Part shown: positions 22,379-32,402 of the stretch, piece after piece | How positions within the stretch are numbered: position 1 is the first letter of the stretch | Layout: the number at the start of each line of letters is the position of its first letter | Origin: Jaltomata sinuosa | Taxonomy: Eukaryota > Streptophyta > Magnoliopsida > Solanales > Solanaceae | Reading direction: 5' to 3' | Length of the DNA: 64,000 bases | Assembly: GCA_003996215.1 (NCBI GenBank) | Contig: QJPP01001726.1 | Span: forward strand, 62,001 to 126,000 | Position numbers and translations under genes: made by a program | Notes under the pieces: generated by a model | Told to the model about the DNA's origin: nothing | What the model saw: the letters and a program-made list of their open reading frames with translations, nothing else | Databases searched by the model: none

Positions 22379-23795
22379 AAAACGTTCGCTTGTCCTCAAG
22401 CAACATAACATAAAACAATAAGACGACTCAACTAAGAACACAAACTCATGTCTCTAGCAACTCATGGTCATTCAAAACTTATTCAATTAAATCAAGCTCC
22501 CTCGTAGCACACGAATGTATGAAACACTAACTTGCAAGGATCCAAACATGTCATTTCGATATGATAGAACATTCTACATACACATGCGCAGCTATCCTAA
22601 CAATCAATAGACAATACAAACATCTTGGTGCCCTCACCACAAAGAAATCCCACACACAAGATTTGGGACTAGGTAAGCGCTCACACTCACAAACGATTTC
22701 AAACAATGCACATGCGATACCATAGGCTTGCCCTTACTATTCTATTTTAGTTCTTCAGAAAGCCGCTCAGGATCACTACAGGACTTTTTTAGGCTTGTAA
22801 TGAGGCTTTGGGTGCATGTAGGATACATTTAGGGGTTAGTGACTAAGCCCTCCTTGGAACTACCGACGTCTTATTACCACATAACTTACTTTGTCCATCC
22901 TTATTCACCTTTATATTTCCTTCTTTCTAGCTACAGGTGCGGCCTCTTTTTTTATTACTTTTTCGATCTTTTTCATCTCTTTTTTTTTTATTTTTCTTTT
23001 CATTTCTTAGGCACATACCCGACTTTTCATTCTATTCACAACCAATCTTCACTATCCTCTTTTTCTTGTCATTCACCTCTATAGTAGCCACCCCCAACTT
23101 AGGCTGATTGCCTGGGTTGAGGTGCACGATATCCAAGGAAGGACCAGGGCCAAAATAGGGATTCAAAGTTAAATAGGAATGGTGACAGGTTATCGAAAGA
23201 ACAAGGTCAATTATGGCTCAAACAGGGATCAAAGGGAGTATTTGTATTTGGACGGTCTTTTAGGTTAAGTGGACTGCACACAAAAAGGGCCTGTGATCCT
23301 TTCCTAAGCAACCAAACTTCGAACTTAACAAAATAGACCGGGCAAGTTCTAGATGCATGCACAGAGTAAGAATTTATAACAATAAGCTCACACACTCTTG
23401 GCACCAAGAAACTATATCGCAACCAACTATCAAACAACCGCTCGGCTTAAGCATACTCATTCTAATCATAATCACACAATGACATTCAAGGATCCAGACA
23501 GTCAATCGTTTCAACATAAGTACAAAACCAGAAACTTTTTCAGAAGGGGCTCCTTTTAGTCCACAAAAACGCCATTTATCACTATAGACACTAAAAAAAT
23601 TTAAACTAACAACCTAAACATACCGGTTCTACTAGATAGCACACCGGAGGGAAAAGAAACACGACAACAAAAACCCTCGGTGTTGACTCACAGGTTTCCC
23701 CACACCCTCAACTTAGACTCATGCATTGTCCCCAATGCATACATACGAAAACTAAAAACTGTGAGAATTAGGAATACCTGTGAAGTCGATATGAC
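22379..23795 (-). other. Non-coding interior of the Gag-only element
   Basis: About 1.4 kb between the gag-protease stop and the 3' LTR, where autonomous relatives carry pol. I find no RT, RNase H or integrase motif on either strand. It includes a T-rich tract at about 22940-23010. Confidence 0.7.
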
Positions 23796-26276
23796 TCAGA
23801 TTCTGGAATGATGTTGGAGACCACCAGGGTCTCCAAAACAAGAGAACTCGATGGAGTGTGGCATTCCAGCTTCCTTTTTGGGCTCCATCGCTAGTCGCGA
23901 CAACTTCTTCGCTCTTTCTTTGTAGATTCTCTTGCGGTGTTTTCGTTTCTTAGTTCTATTTTCACCGCCTTTCTCTACATGTTTCTCCTCAGGATACACA
24001 TCAGCAGGGACTTCCTCAATAGCATTGATGACCGCGACCACCCTCATGTCACTTGGTTGCTTCATTACTCTGGACACATCGAACTTGACCATTTCATTGT
24101 TCAGCCTGAAGGTCAGTTTGTTTTTCTCTATGTCAACCAAGGCTCTTGCTGTGGCTAGCAATGGTCGTCCCAAGATTATGGGAACTTTGAAATCCACTTC
24201 GCAATCCAAGATCACAAAGTCAGCTGGGAAAATAAGCTTACCGATCTTTACTAGCACGTCAGACAATATTCCCACAGGTTGCTTTACTGAGCGGTCAGCC
24301 ATCATCACTCTTATGGACGTTGGTTTAGGAGCTCCCAAACCCAGTTGTTTATAGACGGCTAGCGGCATCAAGTTGATGCTAGCACCCAGATCACACAAGG
24401 CTTTCCCGAAGTTGAGCTTTCCAACAGTGCAGGGAACAGTGAAAGCGCCTGGATCTTCCTTCTTTTCGACTAAGGACCTTGAAGAAATAGCGCTGCAGTG
24501 GTGGAGGTTATCTTCCGATTCAAAACTTACCGACCTCTTCTTTGTAATCAATTCCTTCATGAACTTGGCATAACCGGGCATTTGTTCCAGCGCTTCCACC
24601 AATGGTATGTTTATTGAAATCTGCTTCAGCATGGTCATGAAGTTTAGGAACTTACCGTCATCAGCTTTCTTTTTCAACCGCTGGGGGAAAGGAGGTGGTG
24701 GTCGAGGCATCATAGTTGGAAGCTTTTCAGCTTCCTTGCTTTTCTCCGCGGGCTTTGGAATTTCCTCCTCTACCGCCTCTTCATCATCCGCAATATTACC
24801 TTGAGTATGAATTTCCGGATGTGCTTCCGGTAATATTTTTCCGCTTCTTGTGGTGATCGCCATACAGCTAGCGTCATTCCTCGGATGAGTAGTGTCACTC
24901 GGCAATGTACCTGTCTTCTTTTGGTTCAGAGATGCCGAGATTTGCCCCACTTGCTGCTCTAGTTGCTTGATTGCGGTTGAGTGTGACTCCACTACCTGAC
25001 TCAATGTTGATAACTCATTACGCATTGCCTTTACCCAAGAGTCAGTCGATTCCACCTTCAGCAGCATCTTTGCCATCATGTTCTCAAGTTTGGACGTCTC
25101 AGCCTCGCTGCCGGTTTTATCCCGATTCCCAGGTGGTATATACAATCCACCTCTATCGGTGTTGTTCCTCCAGTTTCCTTGGTCGCGATCTTTGTAGCCA
25201 CTTTTCTCATAGTGGTTGTCTCGCTGATAATTCCGACCTTGGTTTCCCTGGCCATTGGCCTGGAAGCCCCCCAAGTAATTTGCCTCCTCAGTCTCCATAC
25301 CTTGGGCACCCACAGCTTGCACCTTCTCCATACCTCCTGAGAACAAGTGCTTGGTCAGTAGGTCCAACTGCGTTTTCAGATGCGCCATGTCTTGGTCGCG
25401 CTCCTCCTCTTTCCTACGCTGCTCTGCTGACATACCAACGGTATAGGTGCTAGCTGCAACCTCTGAATCTCGTGTGTGCCAGGCCCTGTTGGTTTTGGTG
25501 AGCCTGTCCAAAACAACTATGGCGTCGGCAAAAGTGCGACCCATAAACGCTCCACCTGCTGCGTTATCCAATGTCGGCTTGGTAGCCGAATTTAGTGCCC
25601 TGTAGAATGTCTGCATCAAGAATTCGTCGTTCAGCTGATGGTTAGGGCATTGTGTCAGCTTCTTCTTGAACCTCAGCCAAGTCTCATGTAACGCTTCATG
25701 CGGTTGTTGCCTGAAATTGCTGATCTCGTCCCTCAACTGTATCATCCTTGAGGGAGGAAAGAACCTTTCTAGGAAAGCTCCTTTCAACTCTCCCCAAGTT
25801 GCGCTAGAGTCGGGGGTCAGCTCTGTCAACCACAACGCTGCCTCATCAGACAGAGACAACGGAAACAACCTGAGTCTGATCGCTGTCTGACTCACTCCCG
25901 GCAGTTCGAATGACTTGCAGATGCCCACGAAGTTCATCAAGTGACGGTTCGGATCATCACCAGCTACACCCCGGAATACTCCTCTCAAGTTCAACAGCTG
26001 AATCATCGTGCTGGTAATGTTGAACTTGGCCCCGGGCACTAGCGGAGGAAGAACAATGGCGCCTGTAGCGCCAGCTCCATCTAGATCGAGATCCTCATCA
26101 TTCCGTGCGACATCATCCAGCAGACCACCAGCATTCAGATTTTGTTGGGCCTGCAGTTCTGCAGCAATCCTTGCTGCCTCGTTTTGTGCGGCCATATTCT
26201 GCCTTAATGTTCTCGCAAGCTCGGGGTCGTAAGGTACTGTTGATTCACCCGAGCTTCGGGTACTTGGCATGCACAA
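23796..26276 (-). CDS. Intact Gag-protease protein, 826 residues
   Basis: Retrotransposon structural protein with an aspartic protease at its end, Athila-like. The start at 26276 gives MCMPSTRSSGES; MPSTRSS at 26270 is an equally likely start. An Ala/Gln-rich N-terminus is followed by the capsid domain at roughly residues 110-230 (RLRLFPLSLSDEAALWL, FLERFFPPSRM, ETWLRFKKKL). A Gly/Asn/Arg-rich stretch (about 330-390) may bind RNA; no CCHC knuckle is seen. The protease begins near residue 640 with LCDLGASINLMP (catalytic Asp in D-L-G-A-S) and VPIILGRPLL. A basic patch (KKRKHRKR) lies near the C-terminus. No pol domain follows. It is the only long uninterrupted frame of the window, so selection or recent insertion kept it open. 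Confidence 0.9.
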   Translation of the reverse strand: MCMPSTRSSGESTVPYDPELARTLRQNMAAQNEAARIAAELQAQQNLNAGGLLDDVARNDEDLDLDGAGATGAIVLPPLVPGAKFNITSTMIQLLNLRGVFRGVAGDDPNRHLMNFVGICKSFELPGVSQTAIRLRLFPLSLSDEAALWLTELTPDSSATWGELKGAFLERFFPPSRMIQLRDEISNFRQQPHEALHETWLRFKKKLTQCPNHQLNDEFLMQTFYRALNSATKPTLDNAAGGAFMGRTFADAIVVLDRLTKTNRAWHTRDSEVAASTYTVGMSAEQRRKEEERDQDMAHLKTQLDLLTKHLFSGGMEKVQAVGAQGMETEEANYLGGFQANGQGNQGRNYQRDNHYEKSGYKDRDQGNWRNNTDRGGLYIPPGNRDKTGSEAETSKLENMMAKMLLKVESTDSWVKAMRNELSTLSQVVESHSTAIKQLEQQVGQISASLNQKKTGTLPSDTTHPRNDASCMAITTRSGKILPEAHPEIHTQGNIADDEEAVEEEIPKPAEKSKEAEKLPTMMPRPPPPFPQRLKKKADDGKFLNFMTMLKQISINIPLVEALEQMPGYAKFMKELITKKRSVSFESEDNLHHCSAISSRSLVEKKEDPGAFTVPCTVGKLNFGKALCDLGASINLMPLAVYKQLGLGAPKPTSIRVMMADRSVKQPVGILSDVLVKIGKLIFPADFVILDCEVDFKVPIILGRPLLATARALVDIEKNKLTFRLNNEMVKFDVSRVMKQPSDMRVVAVINAIEEVPADVYPEEKHVEKGGENRTKKRKHRKRIYKERAKKLSRLAMEPKKEAGMPHSIEFSCFGDPGGLQHHSRI

Positions 26277-26376
26277 ATCTGTACCCTATCAAAAACAAAA
26301 ACAACAAATAAACGTAAAGCAGGAAATTATGACTAAGAGTCAAATAAACACACTAGACTTAATCAAAAACCGTATT

Positions 26377-26393
26377 CCCTGGCAACGGCGCCA
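26377..26393 (-). other. Primer-binding site, tRNA-Asp type (Gag-only element)
   Basis: The minus strand reads TGGCGCCGTTGCCAGGG, complementary to the 3' end of plant tRNA-Asp with one mismatch. It is the PBS typical of Athila-type elements and lies five bases from the 5' LTR. Confidence 0.85.
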
Positions 26394-27316
26394 CTTTTAG
26401 ATAACGCCCAAACTACACCTCAAATTAACGAAGCGTAAGCGGTCGTAGTCAAGTAAAGAACCCAACAAGGTTGGGGTCGAATCCCACAGAGAATATAGTG
26501 ACGATTAAGCCTTTAGTGAAGTACGTGACTGATGGTCAATAGTTTCCGGTAAATAAGGGGGGTTTGTGTGAACAAATCGTAAACAAAACAAGTAATAATG
26601 TAAGAGTAATAATCAATAGGAGAGAGTGAACTAGGGACGTGTTCACCATGGCGTTGTAACAATGTCGATTCTAGGCTTAACCGGGTTCTTTCTATATGCG
26701 TGTCACGATGTGATTGCGTCAATTGTATCGTCTAAATGTCTCTCGACCAAATAAACAAATTTCCTTTTCTATTCTCTCGACCTCGAAAAGATGTGCTTTT
26801 TAGCTTTCAATCCTAAACATCAAGTAGATTAATCCAGTTACGGCATTAATCAGTAAGACGAGAGTTGGTAGTCTCGAATCCTTGTCGTTAATCAAGTTTT
26901 CCCGGTTTTAATCTCTTTACTCAAGCAAATTAAACCTAGGCATGTTCTAATGTTTGCAACCACTAGAAAACGTGACATAAAGTATGATTAACAACGTGAC
27001 TACATGTAAATTGAACCCGTCGCTACCCGGAATCTATATCGCTACTTTAGCCATGGCTCCCACAACCCTAGTTGCGGGAGTTTTAGTTACTCATGCTCGA
27101 AGAAGAAAAGAAGAAATTCATAATAAAGGAAAGAAGATTCTTACAATATGATGAAAATACCCTTCAATAATCCAAGAACAAGAAAAACCAAGAACTCAAG
27201 AACGAATCAAGAACACGCTTGCAAGATCAAGAAACCGTGTTGTTGCTCTCAAAACCGACTAAAAACTATGCTAAAACTATTGGGTGAACGCTATGTACAA
27301 TAAACCTCTCATAGGG

Positions 27317-27324
27317 TATTTATA
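27317..27324 (-). promoter_or_regulatory. TATA box of the Gag-only element, 5' LTR
   Basis: The same cctataaataccc context as in the other LTR; this copy would drive the intact gag-protease ORF about 1 kb downstream. Confidence 0.6.
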
Positions 27325-27384
27325 GGAGTCAAAGAAACCAAATCCAAAACGGGTTAGGAGTCCTAAACGCGGACAGCCGCTGAC

Positions 27385-27556
27385 GCGCGTCTGCCTTAAC
27401 TTGACGGCCAGGCTGACGGACCGTCAAGCCAGTGACGGACCGTCGCCTGGACCGTCACTGCTAACCAGTGATGCCGCCTGAAGTTGCTGCCTTGGTGTGA
27501 CAGTCACTGTGACGGACCGTCACATATGTGACGGGCCGTCACTCAGGCCGTCACTC
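27385..27556. promoter_or_regulatory. Cluster of TGACG/CGTCA palindromes in U3, 5' LTR
   Basis: Second copy of the palindrome cluster, just upstream of the TATA box. One TGACGG word is changed to TGACAG; the three full palindromes remain. Confidence 0.55.
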
Positions 27557-27725
27557 TTAGGCAGAATGTTGTTTTTCGCGTATTTCCTTCCGTTTCCGTG
27601 TTTGTTTCCATTTCCTACAAATACAACATAAAAACATCAAAAACAACAACGGTTGCTTGAAAACGTACGATTGTTCTTAGTTAAAAGGAGTCGAAAGTGC
27701 CGTAAAATGGCGGCACATCACCTAG

Positions 27726-28450
27726 TATGATAGTGTGGGAGTTATGGAGGAGAAGGAATTCCAACAAACATGAAGGAAAACTGACCTCAACTCATAGGGT
27801 GATACATCAGGTGACACAGAATATTCACAGACTACCTAGAGTTAGAAGACAATCTACTCTGTTCCCACCTAGATGGCTAGACATACTGAAGATACTAGAA
27901 GATTACACTCCCCAGGTGGGAATTGAATTACCAAAGTTTTATGGGAATTCCTACCTGAAGGATGGGTAAATTGCAACACTGATGGCACTGCAAGAGGAAA
28001 TCCTGGAAGATGCTCCTATGGCTACTGTGTAAGGGACTCTAGGGGTGATCTAATACATGTTGAACCAAAGGAGATAGACCAAACTACAAATACAAAATCA
28101 GAGGCAAGGGCCATACTGGAAGCATGCAGATACATTCAGTAGAGATAGTACAATAGAGTAATCATTCAAATAGATTTTCTACTATTAACTAAAGTGCTAA
28201 CAGATGAGTGGAAACCCCCATGGAATATAGCAATTTGGGTCACAGAAATCAAGAAAATCCTAGCTAAGAGGGAACATCAAGTAACACATATCTTGAGGGA
28301 AGGGAATAAAGTGGCAGACTAGTTAGCTAACACAGCTTTGGACAAAGGAGATCTAGCATATCAGGGATTCTGGGAGATGGATATAACAGGTAAAAAGCTG
28401 ATAAACAATGATAAAATGCAATGCCCTTACATTAGGATTCAGTCATCATA
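27726..28450 (+). pseudogene. L1 ORF2 C-terminus with RNase H
   Basis: Continuation of the L1 ORF2 after the LTR insertion, starting MIVWELWRRRNSNKHEG. An RNase H domain follows at about 27970-28350: NTDGTARGNPGRCSYGY (first Asp), TKSEARAILEAC (Glu), a weak VIIQIDFLLL (Asp), and HILREGNKVAD. This acquired archaeal-like RNase H is typical of a group of plant L1 elements (family knowledge). A frameshift lies near 27960, and stops at about 28139 and 28320 break it. Confidence 0.82.
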
Positions 28451-28966
28451 AGCAAATACAAGCTCAAAGAACTTCAATAACAGTCCAGTCAGAGGAAATT
28501 CAAGCAAGGAAAGAAGAATACATGATGCAAGGAAATACAATCCATAAAGACGAGATATAGAGGTCTAATGAGAACCAGCGTCATAACTTGCAACAGATCC
28601 AGCAGCTCTAACCCACCGACCTTCCAGACACACCTAATCAACAATACCAGTTAATGGCAACAAAGGAAGAAAAAAGGAATGAGGTCAAGGACACTCACCA
28701 TGAAGCTGCAACAACAAGAACTCGAAGCAATGCCATAGATAATAATCGAGGAAGAGGAGGGACTGCAAGAGTAAAATGTTTAGCTAGGGTTTCCTATTTT
28801 AGCTTTTTTATTTGTTATCTCTTTCTTTTTTTGAATAGATTAGTTAGACAACTTTGTTTATTTTCTTATTGGACCCGGACCAGTTGGGCCGGGTCTTGAG
28901 TATTTTATGTTTCAATGCTGATTAAATAAAAAGGCCCACCAGGCCACAAAGTTTATTAAATAAAAA
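28451..28966 (+). other. L1 3' untranslated region and A-rich tail
   Basis: Contains gggccgggtcttg and aggccca-type words usual before the tail of this plant L1 family, then an AAT/A-rich end. Reading frames here are short and do not resemble proteins. Confidence 0.65.
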
Positions 28967-30419
28967 GAGTGAGATGGTCTTGCCCATTTCTGGGGACAAC
29001 CACAAGTACCGCTTTTGAACATCGTCTGTTCGTGGTAATTTTCTGACTTGTTGGGGATTGGAGGAGAACGTCATTGATCTCTCATTTGGTGTCCTCATTT
29101 GAAGTTGACCAAATATTCTTATCTGGCTGGGGACTTGAGGACGCTGTCAGTCTTTCTTTATCCGGTAGTTTCTGTGAACTACAAGAATATTTGTCCATTC
29201 CAGGAGCTTTTGCTTCTTTCGATTTCTTCTCGCTGTTTTGGTTTTTCTCACCAAATTTTGGGGCATCATGTCTCGTTGTGTTTCCTTGAACGCATTGGAT
29301 AGCGAAGGGCTTTCACTGCTTTCTAAAATTCTTTTTAGGACAACCTGCATCCACAGAAAAATTGTTAGTTTTTAGTGAAACTGATCTGTGTTGACCTCCT
29401 TCAATCTTCCGCTCCTTGCTTTGTCTTTTCTGGGTGCTTTCCACTCTTGGGTACTCGTCATCCTTGACTCCCCGGGTCACAGTAGACATAATACAAAGTC
29501 AAATTATTAAGGAGTAAAACTAATATTTTGTAAGTATTTTTCAAACAAGTTCTTCGGAAAACAAAGAATTTTGAAAAAGGATAGTTTGGAAAGGCCTCTG
29601 CCCGTCATGTTATGTGCTAGCTCAACGAATATCCTTTACTCGAGGCCTTGACATTTCTGACATGCTGTTGGCAAATTCTAGAGATCCTTTGTCATCCTAG
29701 CTGGGGAGTTTGAAATGTTTTTCAAGAAATTTATCACAGTTGGGGATTAATCCACCTCAGACTAGGGATTTTTGAAGTAGACTCTGATCTTTCGGTGTTG
29801 GGGAATTCTTCAGAATTTGTTTCTGATTCTTGAATGAAGTTTTGTGGAAATTTTGAGGCCCTCCTCAAAATTTCTGCCCCAGTTAAAGGTTTCGTTATGA
29901 ATCTCATTCCATTGGCAAGAGACTTGAGACTCTGTGGAGATTGCGAGATTCTTTCATGATATTTGTTTTGGTTGCTCCTCAGCTCATTCTGTATTCTAAT
30001 TTGTTGGAGACGATCTTCGCCTTCTGAATTTTCGAGATTCCTTTCTCAAAAATTCTGCCCCAGTTTTCATTTCCTGGGTAATATGATCGAGCCATTGTGG
30101 CACCTACGTATCCCGTTGAGGCATGAATTAGGTCAAACGTAGTTCCCTCATTTGAAGTGGGAGAATGTTGGAAATAATTAAAGGGATAACTGAGGCCGAC
30201 AAAGGCCGCCTACGTATCTCATTCTTGAGAACTCAGGTCGAATGTAGTTCAAGATAAAAAAAGGAAAAGATAGATTTTCCTAAGAGGTTGACCGAAGCCG
30301 ACACAGGCCACCTTCGTATCTCATTCTTGAGAATTTAGGTCAAATATAGTTCGTACAAAGAGGAAAAGGGATTTTTAAGCTTTTACTAAGTGCAAAACGA
30401 TTACAATTAGAAAGTGCGA
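28967..30419 (-). other. Ogre-like 3' untranslated region, proximal part
   Basis: Non-coding DNA between the L1 tail and the integrase end of the Ogre-like element. It holds a ~102-bp repeat (30093-30355); the rest has no recognised feature. Confidence 0.65.
30093..30355. repeat. ~102-bp degenerate tandem repeat, about 2.6 copies
   Basis: cctacgtatctcattcttga with aggtcgaatgtagttc recurs near 30105, 30210 and 30312. A related single unit is seen near 14870-14920, beyond the other minisatellites, so the same sequence sits at both ends of this untranslated region. Confidence 0.75.
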
Positions 30420-30695
30420 TTACAGGGAAAGAAAATAGAAGGAAAAGAAACCGCCTTCAAGCGTAGTATCCCTTTGCAGCATCGGGGTTGATATAGGCTT
30501 CAGCCATACTTGATCATCCATCTTGGACAAAATCAAAGCTCCTCCAGATAGCACTTTTTGGATGGTGTACAGTTCTGTCCAGTTTGGTGCAAACTTTCCT
30601 TCGTCTCGTGGAAGGGAAGGATTAATTGTACATTCCCTATATTGAATTCTGGGTTGACCAATAACTTTTGGGAGATGATATTTGTGCTCATTCAC
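30420..30695 (-). pseudogene. C-terminal integrase remnant of the Ogre-like element
   Basis: The 91-codon frame includes KFAPNWTELYTIQKVLSGGALIL and later KPISTPMLQR, the part after the integrase core in Ogre/Tat polyproteins. The catalytic core is absent. Directly to the right (30713) begins a protein segment that normally lies before RT, so RT, RNase H and the integrase core were removed by one deletion. Confidence 0.75.
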
Positions 30696-30712
30696 GTCCT
30701 ATTATTGTAGGA

Positions 30713-32290
30713 CTAGTCAAAGATATCGATGTATGGCTTGAGCAGACTGATGAGTTCTTTATTTTGCGCTTTTGACAAATGAACACCGACGTTGATTTCC
30801 TTAACTTGACTATTGCCTCCCAGATTGACCACCTCAAACTCTTTTATGTGAGGCCTTTCCTGGTTTTGAAAGTTCCTGGACTTCTCGGTTGTTCGTTCTA
30901 GGACCATGATTTCTTTAACATACCCTTCAAAATCATTATCGTCTAGCTTAGTTTGTTTGTTAAGCTCTTGACATGACATGACAGTGGCAGATTTTAAGCT
31001 ATTATTACTGAAATCATAAACAAAGCAAGTTAGATAATGACCAGCGATCATATAGCAAATTTTTTGCAATAAGAGAGGCTTTTCTTTGAAATCCAAAAAT
31101 ATTTATAAACTATGGCTATAACTTGCATGAATGCAGGTTCATGCCTTTTGGAAAGCAGTAAAATAGAGCGAGGAACATTAAAACATATAGGGTAGGTTCA
31201 GTGCCTCATCCGGACCATCATCAATTTTCATAAAACATAATCTTTGTCTACCCAACTGAGTAGAGAGTCACGAGGGGAGTTGCGACCTAATTCTGTAACT
31301 TTTTGCCGGGCCTGACATCCCTGATCATGGCTACTTAGGGGATTTCTTCCGCTATAGCATTGCATTCCTCGAATAGATCTACTATTCCATCATCTAACCT
31401 ACCGCTTGAGGGACCAATATGCACCGGGAATGACTGATATAGGTGAGGGAGTGGCTTCGGCAGTACTTACTGCTTCTTCTCTTTGACTTTTGCCTTATCA
31501 TCTCAGGCTACGTACCCTAATCCATGCCTGGTCAGCTGTCTGAGAATGCTTATGGTCTTAGTCATACCGCCAGAATTCTTCCGCAACCCTAAGCTTGGCT
31601 CGTGTCCGCTGCTCAGCATCGTGGTTGCAGGCATTTTATAGATTGGTGGCATGGTAATTTTGAGGAGCAAGATCCTCTCCAGTGGCATTGATTATCTCCA
31701 CTATGTAGTAATTGCTCCCTCTCGGGACTTCTTCAATTACCGGGACACAGCCATTAGGATGGCTCAAGTGACTTCCTTCTCCGTAGATCAACACCTCATG
31801 TTCTTCCCAGATGAACTTTACCATTTGATGCAAAGTTTAGGGCACAACTCTAGCTTCGTGGATCCATGGTCTTCCCAAAAGTAAGTTGTAGCTGGTGGTA
31901 ATATCCATGACTTGGAATTCTGTACGAAACTCGACAGGTCCTATTTGGATGTATAGGCTAACTTTCCCGATATTATCTCTTTGACCCTTATCGAAGGCTC
32001 TCACGTTGATCATGCTCTGGCAAACCTTTCACGGATCATAGTCTAGGTGAGTGAGTGTGGATAGCGGGCAAATATTTAGACCCAAACCATCGTCAATCAA
32101 AACTCTATTTATAATCTTTTCTTGACATTTAATAGTGACATGCAAGGCCTTGTTGCGCATTAACCCTTCAAAGGGTAGCTCAGTAATACTTAAAGTAGTT
32201 ATAGATTTTTCCGGGATTTCCTGCCTCTTAGGGCAAACTGGCACTATTTACTTTCCCACAACCCATTCTTTGTCGACCTCTATCATGTTA
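30713..32290 (-). pseudogene. Protease and pre-RT part of Ogre-like pol, broken
   Basis: The retropepsin-like motif reads VLIDDGLGLNICPL (about 32080-32121), where the family has D-D/S-G-S/A; the usual serine or alanine reads Leu. Farther on, HPNGCVPVIEEVPRGSNYY and WEEHEVLIYGEG (about 31720-31810) belong to the linker. HLSKAQNKELISLLKPYIDIFD (about 30720-30780) is the segment that normally leads into RT. The frame changes at least twice and several stops are present. Confidence 0.75.
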
Positions 32291-32402
32291 ACAGTGGCTC
32301 CTCCGTGATTCGAGAGCGGTTATTATTAACATTAGCCGGTGTTGTTTGTAGTGTGATCACTCTTTGATCAATCAAATCCTGAATTTTGTGCCTCAGGTTA
32401 AT

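Larger units (their letters stand above)
21041..27720 (-). mobile_element. Gag-protease-only LTR retrotransposon (TR-GAG-like, Athila-related)
   Basis: Two nearly identical LTRs (21041-22365 and 26399-27720) are flanked by the target duplication CCTAG (21036-21040 and 27721-27725). A tRNA-Asp PBS and a polypurine stretch fix the minus orientation. The interior holds one intact gag-protease ORF and about 1.4 kb of non-coding DNA. RT, RNase H and integrase are absent, so it depends on another element for movement. That layout matches the described TR-GAG class (family knowledge); the Athila relationship is inferred from the gag, the PBS and the LTR ends. Few differences are seen between the LTRs, so it is the youngest insertion of this nest. 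Confidence 0.9.
26399..27720 (-). repeat. 5' LTR of the Gag-only element
   Basis: Near-identical copy of 21041-22365. At its PBS side the terminal CA reads CT on minus (AG on plus). The TATA box (27317-27324) and the TGACG palindrome cluster are both retained, so the promoter looks complete. Confidence 0.93.
18421..28966 (+). mobile_element. L1-type LINE, 5'-truncated, split by a Gag-only LTR element
   Basis: Parts of ORF2 (RT, zinc-binding connection, RNase H) followed by a 3' UTR ending in an A-rich tail at about 28955-28966. ORF1 and the endonuclease are absent, as expected of 5'-truncated L1 copies. The LTR element at 21041-27720 interrupts ORF2 with a clean CCTAG duplication. The exact L1 5' edge is uncertain, and no target duplication for the L1 was found by eye. 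It lies inside the Ogre-like 3' untranslated region. Confidence 0.85.

Noticed and set aside
23932..26311. Several plus-strand frames opposite the gag-protease ORF
   Set aside because: Shadow frames of the real minus-strand gene; no domain or codon logic.
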